DNA of 64,000 bases from Methylobacterium durans. Its GTDB lineage: Bacteria > Pseudomonadota > Alphaproteobacteria > Rhizobiales > Beijerinckiaceae. The stretch covers positions 1,922,001-1,986,000 of the forward strand of contig NZ_CP029550.1 of assembly GCF_003173715.1 (NCBI RefSeq). The letters are read 5' to 3'. The notes under the pieces were generated by a model, which saw nothing but the letters and a program-made list of their open reading frames with translations, was not told the DNA's origin and did no database searches. This document shows positions 49,180 to 56,010 of this stretch, in pieces. The position numbers were made by a program, and so were the translations under genes. Position 1 is the stretch's first letter. The number at the start of each line of letters is the position of its first letter.

Positions 49180-49256
49180 CGGAGTGTAGCGCAGTCTGGT
49201 AGCGCACCACGTTCGGGACGTGGGGGTCGCAGGTTCAAATCCTGCCACTCCGACCA
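49180..49256 (+). tRNA. tRNA-Pro (anticodon CGG)
   Basis: The cloverleaf is complete: acceptor CGGAGTG with CACTCCG, D stem GCGC/GCGC, anticodon stem CCACG/CGTGG around loop TTCGGGA (anticodon CGG), T stem GCAGG/CCTGC with loop TTCAAAT, and encoded CCA. It reads CCG, a common codon at this GC content. Confidence 0.97.
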
Positions 49257-49448
49257 AAATTCCCGCCTCTCACCTCATCCTCGCACCCATCGGCGGCCGG
49301 TCATGCCGCGCCGGTGAAGGGAAATCCCTTCTCTCTTCCGGGTCGTGTCGGGATGGGTCGCATCCGGCGCCTCGGGATCGCGCAGGTGCCGTTCGGGTCG
49401 CGGATCGAGCGGCGGGAGACTAGGCTCATGCCCGCGGCTGTCGGCGCC

Positions 49449-49667
49449 TCATTGGATCAGGAAGACCTGCCGCACGGTGCCGCTCGTGTCGCGCACGATC
49501 ATCTGCCAGCCGTCGCCGAGGGTCGCGAGCTCGCCGCTCTCGCGCAATTCCTTGATCGCCATCAGGGCCTGGACCAGGGCACGATCGACGTCCGGGGCCA
49601 GGGTTCCGGCCCTGTCGTGCAGGGTGCGAAAGCCGTCCGTCAGGTCGAAGTGGAAGCGCTGAGCCAT
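49449..49667 (-). CDS. DUF6894-like small protein
   Basis: A 72-residue protein starting MAQRFHFDLTDGFRTLHDR, with RALVQALMAIKELRES and WQMIVRDTSGTVRQVFLIQ. The opening xRFHFDLxDG is characteristic of a small-protein family that is abundant in Methylobacterium; its function is unknown. The start at 49667 is the only one that gives this opening. Confidence 0.7.
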   Translation of the reverse strand: MAQRFHFDLTDGFRTLHDRAGTLAPDVDRALVQALMAIKELRESGELATLGDGWQMIVRDTSGTVRQVFLIQ

Positions 49668-50145
49668 GTTGCCCGATCCGCCGCGAAGCACCCAGGGCAA
49701 TTGGTGGGCCGCAAAGGTTAACGGAAACTTAACAGGCCGGCCCCTGGCGGCGGGCGGGGATACCCTCGCGGCCCACACCCGCCACGCGGCGCTCAGGACA
49801 CGATGCCCGCGCGTGCACCGTGACGGTTGCGTGACAGGCGGCGGCGTCCGGCTGTGGCCGCGCCGCTACTGATCATGACGGCGCGTCACGCTACGGCAGC
49901 CGCAGTTCGTATCCCGAGACCGCGAACCAACTCCGGGCGCGCCCCGTCCAAGGGCGCGCCCCCCTTTCGCTGCCGGCCGTTTGGCCGCACGGCCGGGATG
50001 GGAACATCGTCCGGGGGTGCTCCGTTGCCTCGCGGTTGTGTCAGCGAAACCAGCAATCACAGATGGTATTCTTGCCCCTCGGCTGCCCACCCGACGGCGT
50101 GCGGCCCTCGCGCTCGCGCCGCACGGCCGGGCCTCGCCTGATCCG
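49668..50145. other. gene-free stretch between the DUF6894-like gene and the glycosyltransferase gene
   Basis: No gene is convincing here. The stretch includes a locally AT-rich piece (aaaggttaacggaaacttaac near 49715-49735) that could be a promoter for the minus-strand gene, and a hairpin at 49935-49961. Frames reading into the glycosyltransferase from upstream lack ribosome sites. Confidence 0.5.
49935..49961 (+). terminator. hairpin from duplicated GGGCGCGCCC
   Basis: The self-complementary decamer GGGCGCGCCC occurs twice, seven bases apart, so the two copies can pair as a 10-bp stem. CCCTTT follows. It could be a terminator or just a duplicated palindrome. Confidence 0.4.
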
Positions 50146-51303
50146 ATGACGAATTTGCGCGCGGTCGTCGCCATCCCGGCGCGCGACGAGGTCGAGCGGA
50201 TCGGTTCCTGCCTGCAGGCCCTCGCGGTCCAGACGGGGATCACGGCCGGCGGCTACGGGGTTCTCCTGTTCCTCAACAATTGCCGCGACGGAACCGACAG
50301 GCTCGTCGAGGCGCTGCGCCCGGCCCTCCCCTTCCCGCTCCGGGTGATCCGGCGGGACCTCGCCCAGGCGACGGCCGGCTCGGCCCGGCGCGCGGCGATG
50401 GAGGCCGCCGCGTCGTGGCTCGAGTCCGAGGGCGAGGGTGAAGGCGTGATCCTCACCACCGACGCCGACAGCCGGGTCGGCCCGGACTGGGTGGCCCGGT
50501 GCTGCGACGGGATCGAGGCCGGGGCCGACGCGGTGGCCGGGTGCATCGCCCTCGATCCGGCGGAGGCCGCCGCCCTGCCCGATTGCCTGCACGCCCGCGG
50601 CCGGCTCGAAGGCGCCTACGAGGCCCTGCTCACCGAGATCGCGGCGCGGCTCGACCCGGAGCCGCACGATCCCTGGCCGCGGCACGCGACGGAATCCGGC
50701 GCGACGCTGGCGGTGCGGCTCTCGGCCTATCGGCAGGTCGGCGGCCTGCCGCCGCTGGCCCTTGGCGAGGACCGGGCCCTCGTCGCGGCCCTGCAGGCGC
50801 GGGACTTCCGGGTGCGGCACGATCCCGGAATCGTCGTGGAAACCTCGGGGCGTCTCGACGGACGCGCACCGGGAGGCGCTGCCGACACGATGCGCCTGCG
50901 CTGCGCCGCGCCGGATTCCCCTTGCGACGACCGCCTCGAAGCCGTGCCGCGCGCCCTCCTGCGCCTCGCCCTGCGCCGTCGCCTGCGCCGCCTCCACGCC
51001 GGGGGACGCCTGGGCTCGATCGGGCGCTGGGCCGAGGCGATGGGCATCCGGCCCGAGGAGGCGGGACGGATCGCGGCGCTGCCCTGCTTCGGGCAGGTCC
51101 GGGCCGCGTTCGAAGCGGCGAGTCCGCGCCTCGCCGCCCGGCCTCTGCGGCCGCACGCGCTGGCGCGCCACATCGCCCTCGCCCGCACCGTGCTGGCCGG
51201 CCTGCGCCTCGTCAGCCGCTTGCGCGCCGCAGCAGGTCCAGCCGGTATCGCTCCGCCCGTTCCTGATGCTGCACCCGCGCAAACCCAGCCGAGCACCGGA
51301 TGA
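50146..51303 (+). CDS. family 2 glycosyltransferase
   Basis: A GT-A fold is visible: AVVAIPARDEVERIGSCLQA at the N-terminus, then LFLNNCRDGTDRLVE, the acidic motif TTDADSRVGPDW, and GLPPLALGEDRALVAALQA later. No membrane helix is seen, so it is probably cytoplasmic or peripheral. ATG 50146 is chosen (MTNLRAVVAIP). It converges with, and overlaps by 92 bp, the NodS-like methyltransferase gene. With the three minus-strand genes it forms a compact cluster; the sugar donor and acceptor are unknown. Confidence 0.85.
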   Translation: MTNLRAVVAIPARDEVERIGSCLQALAVQTGITAGGYGVLLFLNNCRDGTDRLVEALRPALPFPLRVIRRDLAQATAGSARRAAMEAAASWLESEGEGEGVILTTDADSRVGPDWVARCCDGIEAGADAVAGCIALDPAEAAALPDCLHARGRLEGAYEALLTEIAARLDPEPHDPWPRHATESGATLAVRLSAYRQVGGLPPLALGEDRALVAALQARDFRVRHDPGIVVETSGRLDGRAPGGAADTMRLRCAAPDSPCDDRLEAVPRALLRLALRRRLRRLHAGGRLGSIGRWAEAMGIRPEEAGRIAALPCFGQVRAAFEAASPRLAARPLRPHALARHIALARTVLAGLRLVSRLRAAAGPAGIAPPVPDAAPAQTQPSTG

Positions 51304-51802
51304 CGCTCTCGGCCGCCTCGTCTCCGGTCAGCGGATAGTCCGTCTCGCCCGTCCAGTGCACGAGGAGGAGGTCGCCGCCCGGCGCCAGAGCAGCGCGCAC
51401 CCGCTCGACCAAGGCGGCGAGGTCCGCCCGATCGAGGTAGTAGACCACCTCCGAGAGGAGGATCAGGTCGAAGGTGCCGTCGGGCCACTCGTCCGGCACG
51501 CGGCACCGCGCGACGTGGATGTGGGGCTGCCCGGCGCAGGCGGCACGAGCCGCCTCAAGGGCGCTCGGGGCCACGTCGACGGCGAGCAGCGCCTCGCAGC
51601 GTTCGCCGAGGGAGCGCGTGAGGACGCCGATCGAGCAGCCGATTTCGAGCGCGCTTGCGTAGCGGGGCCGCGGCAGTGCGGCGAGGGTGGCGGCATATTT
51701 ATCCCGCTCGTAATCGCTCGTCGCGAAGCGCCAGGGGTCCGGATCGGCCGCGTAGAGCGCCTCGAAATAGGCGGGCGGCAGGGACGCGGTGCGGCGGCTC
51801 AC
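51212..51802 (-). CDS. NodS-like SAM-dependent methyltransferase
   Basis: A 196-residue class I methyltransferase. Motif I is ALEIGCSIGVLTRSL near residues 51-65. The opening YFEALYAADPDPWRFATSDY followed by ERDKY and the later LILLSEVVYYL closely resemble NodS, the N-methyltransferase of rhizobial Nod factors (assignment from memory of the family). GTG 51802 overlaps the deacetylase stop (GTGA), implying coupled translation. The gene is the last of a three-gene unit. Its acceptor could be an amino sugar freed by the deacetylase, which is inference. Confidence 0.82.
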   Translation of the reverse strand: MSRRTASLPPAYFEALYAADPDPWRFATSDYERDKYAATLAALPRPRYASALEIGCSIGVLTRSLGERCEALLAVDVAPSALEAARAACAGQPHIHVARCRVPDEWPDGTFDLILLSEVVYYLDRADLAALVERVRAALAPGGDLLLVHWTGETDYPLTGDEAAESVIRCSAGFARVQHQERAERYRLDLLRRASG

Positions 51803-52536
51803 GCCGCGACCTCCAGGAAGATCTCGTGGGAGCCCAGGAAGCGGGCAATCATCTCGGGCGGCAATCGGAACCCCTCCGGATCGTCGTCGATCAGGTCGGT
51901 CACCTGCGAGCCATGCGCCCGGATCGCCCGCTCCTTCGCGGCGCGATGGGCGGAGACGTCGAGGCGCAGGCCCCGGGGCTCGTCCGCGATCTCGGTGTCC
52001 GGCGGCAGGGACCAACCCCAGACCGGGTAGGCGTGGACGCGCAGACCGGGGCAGAGCGGGCGCGCCAGCGCGACGATGGCCGCCGAGGCCGCGTGGTCGC
52101 AATGCGGATCGTGCCGCCACGTCACCACGATCCCGCCCGCCGCACACGACGCCGCCACCCCGGCGATCGCCCTCGCGGCATTCTCCGCGTCGGGACCGGA
52201 GGATGGCACGGCCCCGTCCGGCAGGCGCAGGAAGGTGATGTGCTCGGGTCCGAGCCTCAGGATGGACGCGGCCTCGACCGTCTCGCGCTCCCGCAGGGCG
52301 GTGAGACTTTCCGGGGGGTAGGCCCGCGAATTCGGATGGGACCCGGCGCCGTCGCTCACCACGATGAGCCGCAGGGCGCGCCCCGCGGCGCGCGCCTCCG
52401 CGATGAGGCCGCCGCAGCCGAGGCTCTCGTCGTCGGGATGGGGCGCCACGACGACGAGGCCGCCGGCACCCGCGAGATCGTCGAAGCGGCCGAACGGCAG
52501 GGCTTCGGCCGCCGCGAGGAAGGCGTCGGCCCGCAT
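51799..52536 (-). CDS. PIG-L (LmbE-like) N-deacetylase
   Basis: The zinc site HPDDE is in VVVAPHPDDESLGCGG at residues 28-43, with the third ligand in RHDPHCDHAAS. PIG-L family enzymes remove acetyl groups from N-acetylglucosamine on lipids, mycothiol precursors or antibiotics. The ATG at 52536 overlaps the acyl-CoA dehydrogenase stop (TGATG). The tight coupling with a methyltransferase suggests consecutive steps on one amino sugar. It is soluble, with no signal peptide. Confidence 0.9.
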   Translation of the reverse strand: MRADAFLAAAEALPFGRFDDLAGAGGLVVVAPHPDDESLGCGGLIAEARAAGRALRLIVVSDGAGSHPNSRAYPPESLTALRERETVEAASILRLGPEHITFLRLPDGAVPSSGPDAENAARAIAGVAASCAAGGIVVTWRHDPHCDHAASAAIVALARPLCPGLRVHAYPVWGWSLPPDTEIADEPRGLRLDVSAHRAAKERAIRAHGSQVTDLIDDDPEGFRLPPEMIARFLGSHEIFLEVAA

Positions 52537-53699
52537 CAGGTGCCGGGCCCCGCGGCCCAGAGATCGCCCGCGGGGCGGGATTCGTCGAGCACGTGGCGGG
52601 CCGCGAGCGTCAGGGCCCGGTCGGGCGCGGGCTGCCTAAGGTAGGTGGCGAGATCCCGCCCCAACCGCTCCAGCGGGTGGTCGCGCAGGAAGCCCTGCAG
52701 CCCGACCGAGCGCTGCGCCATCTCCAGCACGTCGAGTCCCGCCCGCTCGACGGCGAGCCGGGCGAGATTGACGTAGGCGACGGTGCGTGCCGGCTCCTCC
52801 GCCCCCGCCGCGACGCGCTCCGCGGCCCGGGCGACCCAGAGCCGCGCCGTCTCGGCGGCGCCCGCGCCCGCGCCGAGGCGGGCGAGTTGGTGGGGATCCT
52901 CGCCCCGGCCGGTCCGGCGCAGGTGATTTCGCCACGCGTCGAGCACCGCCTCGATCCCGCCGAGCTGCACGGCCGCGAAGCGCCAGGCGCCGCCGGAGAA
53001 ATGCGGCTCGGCGTGGTAATCGTCCGGGCCGCCGAGGATGTCGGCCTGCGCGACCGGCAATCCGGTCAGGTCGACCGTGCCGGTCGCCGAGGCCCGCATC
53101 CCGTGCGCGCGCCAGGCCGAGAGATCGGCGCGCCCCGCCCCGTCGAGGGCGACGACGAGCATCAGCGGCGGCTCGCCCGGCGCCGGGCAGGCGGTGACGA
53201 GGGCGCGGCTCACGAAGCCGGCGCCCGAGGCGAAGGTCTTGCCGCCGCGCAGGGCGCGGCCGTCCGCCGTCTGGACGAGGGCGAGGCCCTCGCGGCTTTC
53301 CGTGTTCCAGACGCCGAACAGGTGGCCGTTGCGGCTGTCCGCGAACAGGCGCGCGTGCTGGTCCGCCGTGCCGTAGCGCAGGACGAGTTGCAGCGCGTTG
53401 ACGTGCCCCTCGTAGATCCGCCCGAGCGCGAGGCTGCCGTAGCCGACGAGGCGCAGCACCTCCAGCAGGGTCGCGGCCGCCTCGGCCTCGCCGAGGCCGA
53501 CGCCGCCCGACGCGCGCGGCAGAGGTGCGGCGAGCAGGCCGAGACGCCCGAGATTCGCGACATCGTCCACCGGGAAGCCGTCGTCGCGATCCGTCGCGGG
53601 TGCGCGGTCCGCCGCCGCTGCCGCCGCCTGCCGTGCCGCCGCGACGATCGAGCGGGCCGTCCCGTCCGATTCCGTGAGATCCGGCCACGTGCCGTGCAT
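52536..53699 (-). CDS. acyl-CoA dehydrogenase-like flavoprotein
   Basis: A 387-residue protein with the acyl-CoA dehydrogenase layout: N-terminal helices (LGLLAAPLPRASGGVGL), a middle beta domain (LFGVWNTESREGLALV, GGKTFASGAGFVSRALV) and a C-terminal helical domain (EMAQRSVGLQGFLRDHPLERLGRDL). The QRSVGLQGF motif differs somewhat from fatty-acid enzymes, so it may act on an unusual acyl or amino substrate. It is first in a coupled unit with the deacetylase and methyltransferase genes. Confidence 0.85.
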   Translation of the reverse strand: MHGTWPDLTESDGTARSIVAAARQAAAAAADRAPATDRDDGFPVDDVANLGRLGLLAAPLPRASGGVGLGEAEAAATLLEVLRLVGYGSLALGRIYEGHVNALQLVLRYGTADQHARLFADSRNGHLFGVWNTESREGLALVQTADGRALRGGKTFASGAGFVSRALVTACPAPGEPPLMLVVALDGAGRADLSAWRAHGMRASATGTVDLTGLPVAQADILGGPDDYHAEPHFSGGAWRFAAVQLGGIEAVLDAWRNHLRRTGRGEDPHQLARLGAGAGAAETARLWVARAAERVAAGAEEPARTVAYVNLARLAVERAGLDVLEMAQRSVGLQGFLRDHPLERLGRDLATYLRQPAPDRALTLAARHVLDESRPAGDLWAAGPGT

Positions 53700-53780
53700 G
53701 CCGCCTCCCGGGCTCAGACAGGACGAAGCCCGCCGCGGCCGGGCCGGGCGGGCGCCAGATGCAACATGATCCGTTTCACG

Positions 53781-53915
53781 TCAGATGAGGTAGAGCGTGG
53801 TGTCGGTCTTGAAGACCGTCGGGCATTTCCGCTGCGCGACCAGTTCCTCGGCCTCCCGCAGCGTGATGCGACGCTCCAGAGCGATCTCCGGCAGCGTCAT
53901 CCACTTGGCGTCCAT
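53781..53915 (-). CDS. small hypothetical protein (44 residues)
   Basis: The frame reads MDAKWMTLPEIALERRITLR, then EAEELVAQRKCPTVFKTDTT and LYLI. TTGGAG seven bases before ATG 53915 is a good ribosome site. The EIALERRITLREAEELV part could be a short helix-turn-helix. It sits between the acyl-CoA dehydrogenase and DUF983 genes. I consider it real but cannot name it. Confidence 0.55.
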   Translation of the reverse strand: MDAKWMTLPEIALERRITLREAEELVAQRKCPTVFKTDTTLYLI

Positions 53916-54028
53916 CGTCCATCTCCAACAGAACTCGGACACGCAACGCGTGAGACCGCGCCAGGTTCGGCCCGGGCGCGCCCCGAGGGCGACATCGGGT
54001 CAGACGGAAAGCCGGGGCGCGGCCCCGG

Positions 54029-54427
54029 TCAGGCCCGCCTGTCCGGTCGGGCACTCGGGACGGCGAAACGTCCCTCCTCGGCCTTGTTGATGTACTGGCT
54101 CGCGATGAAGAGCCCCTTCAGCGGCCGGATGATCGGCACGCAGGCGAGGAGCAGCAGTGGCAGCGTGATCACCGCGTGGATCCAGAGCGGTGGATCGTAG
54201 GTCAGCTCCAGCCAGATCCCAAAGGCGGTGACCGGGAAGGCCATCGTCATCATGATGAAGAAGGCGGGCCCGTCGGCCGGGTCGGCGAAGCCGTAATCGA
54301 GCCCGCACGCCTCGCAGCGGGGCTTCAGGGTGATGAACCCGTCGAACAGGCGCCCCTCCCCGCAGCGCGGGCAGCGGCAGCGGAGGCCCACCGACATCAG
54401 CGACTGATCCGTCGATCTCTGCATCAT
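54029..54427 (-). CDS. DUF983 family protein
   Basis: A 132-residue protein with an N-terminal zinc-ribbon-like pair (CRCPRCGEGRLFDGF and CEACGLDY) followed by two membrane helices (FFIMMTMAFPVTAFGIWLEL; AVITLPLLLLACVPIIRPLKG). This is the DUF983 layout; the function is unknown, though these genes often lie near cytochrome oxidase genes. Start ATG 54427 or 54424. It is divergent from the MocR gene, whose operators lie between. Confidence 0.88.
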   Translation of the reverse strand: MMQRSTDQSLMSVGLRCRCPRCGEGRLFDGFITLKPRCEACGLDYGFADPADGPAFFIMMTMAFPVTAFGIWLELTYDPPLWIHAVITLPLLLLACVPIIRPLKGLFIASQYINKAEEGRFAVPSARPDRRA

Positions 54428-54484
54428 CCCCTATCCTCCGACCCGGAAACGCACCGCCCGATGGCGGGCCTCCTTGCATCGCAT

Positions 54485-54600
54485 CAATGTATGTTTTAAA
54501 CATCCATACAATCTGCGGTGCAGGCGCTGAAGCAGCTCTCTGGTCGCCGCTTCTAAAAGCGGCCTTTGGCTGCTTTCGAGCGCAATGTATGCATACATTG
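54485..54600. promoter_or_regulatory. putative MocR operators in the DUF983-mocR intergenic region
   Basis: CAATGTATGCATACATTG at 54583-54600 is a perfect 18-bp palindrome, 22 bp before the mocR start. A second site at 54488-54510 repeats the half-site TGTATG and its complement CATACA around ATGTTTTAAACAT, itself a perfect 13-bp palindrome (54491-54503). The shared AATGTATG core suggests one regulator binding both, probably MocR itself. Confidence 0.75.
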
Positions 54601-54621
54601 ACGGATTGCCAGGGGTCAACG

Positions 54622-56010
54622 ATGGAATCCTGGGTGCCTACAATCACGGCGGAGGCCGGGCCGAAATACCGGGCCATCGTGAGGGCGCTGGCCGGCGACA
54701 TCCGCAGCGGGCGGCTCGCCCCGGGTACGCGCCTGCCCCCGCAACGGACCTTGGCCAAGCTCCTCGACGTCGATCTGACGACGGTGACCCGCGCCTTCAA
54801 CGAGGCGCGCCGGGCCGGATTGATCGATGCCGCGGTAGGCCGTGGCAGCTTCGTTCGCGGCCCCGCCCCCGCGCCCCGGAATCCGGGCGCGGCGGAGAGG
54901 TCGGGCAGCGTCGATTTCAGCATGAACATGCCGCCGCAGCCGGTGGAGGCGCGGCTCGCGGAGCGGATGGAGGAGGCCCTGGCGCGCCTCACCGGCGCCC
55001 GAGGCTTCCTCGACCGGATGCAGTATCAGGACAGTGCCGGGACCATGCCCGACCGGGCCGCGGCCGCGGAATGGCTGGGGCGGCGGCTCGGTCCCGTGCC
55101 GGTCCAGCGCGTCCTCGTGGGGGCGGGTGCGCAGGCGGCGCTGGCCGCGATCCTCTCCGTCACGCTGAAGCCCGGTGACGCCCTCTGCGTCCCCGCCCTG
55201 ACCTATCCGGGCCTGCGCATGGCGGCCGAGCGCCGGGGCGCGCGGCTGGTGCCGGTTGCGTCCGACGCCGAGGGCCTCGTCCCGGAGGCCCTGCTCGACG
55301 CCTGCCGTGCCCACCGGCCCCGCGCCCTGTACGTCGTGCCGACGCTCGACAACCCGACGACCGCGACGCTGCCGCCCGCCCGGCGCGCCGAGATCGTCGA
55401 GATCGCGCGCTCCCATCAAGTCGCGATCATCGAGGATGATGCCTACGGCGCGCTCCCCCTCGACGCGCCGCGCCCCCTGGCGGCGCTCGCCGGCGAGATC
55501 ACGTGGCACATCGCAACCCTGTCGAAATGCGCCAGTCCCGGCCTGCGCATCGCCTACGTCGCGGCGCCGGGAACCAACGAGGCGGTCCGGCTCGCGGCGG
55601 AGTTGCGCGCCATCAGTTTGATGGCCTCGCCGCTCGCGGCCGCGCTCGCATCCGATTGGATCCGCGCGGGGGACCTCGACGACGTCGTCGGGGCAATCCG
55701 CCGGGAGAACGGACGGCGGCAGGACATCGCGCGGGAGATGCTGGGCGATCTCGATGTCCTGGCCCATCCGGCCGGGCAGCACCTCTGGCTCCGGCTGCCC
55801 GCACCGTGGCGGCGTGGGGAGTTCGGCGCGCATGCGCGGCAGCTCGGGGTGTCCGTGGTCCTCAGCGACGCCTTCTCGGTCGGTCCGGCGCCGGAGGCGA
55901 TCCGTGTCTCCCTGGGGGCCGCGCCGGACGGCGAGGCGCTGCGCTACGGCCTCAGCCTGCTGGCGAACCTCCTGGCACACCCGCCCGGCGCGATCTCCAC
56001 CATCGTCTGA
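54622..56010 (+). CDS. MocR-type (GntR/aminotransferase) regulator
   Basis: The N-terminal winged helix is PKYRAIVRALAGDIRSGRLA then RLPPQRTLAKLLDVDLTTVT (residues 15-65). A fold type I aminotransferase domain follows, with the PLP lysine at about K302 in ATLSKCASPGLRIAY and DDAYGALPLD before it. MocR proteins bind PLP or PLP-amino acid adducts and regulate adjacent genes. ATG 54622 follows aggggtcaacg. The neighbouring DUF983 gene and itself are the likely targets via the palindromes upstream. Confidence 0.9.
   Translation: MESWVPTITAEAGPKYRAIVRALAGDIRSGRLAPGTRLPPQRTLAKLLDVDLTTVTRAFNEARRAGLIDAAVGRGSFVRGPAPAPRNPGAAERSGSVDFSMNMPPQPVEARLAERMEEALARLTGARGFLDRMQYQDSAGTMPDRAAAAEWLGRRLGPVPVQRVLVGAGAQAALAAILSVTLKPGDALCVPALTYPGLRMAAERRGARLVPVASDAEGLVPEALLDACRAHRPRALYVVPTLDNPTTATLPPARRAEIVEIARSHQVAIIEDDAYGALPLDAPRPLAALAGEITWHIATLSKCASPGLRIAYVAAPGTNEAVRLAAELRAISLMASPLAAALASDWIRAGDLDDVVGAIRRENGRRQDIAREMLGDLDVLAHPAGQHLWLRLPAPWRRGEFGAHARQLGVSVVLSDAFSVGPAPEAIRVSLGAAPDGEALRYGLSLLANLLAHPPGAISTIV

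Noticed and set aside
50700..51303. Frameshift as the cause of the glycosyltransferase/methyltransferase overlap
   Set aside because: Neither a one-base nor a two-base repair gives a stop before the methyltransferase end, so the overlap is retained as seen.
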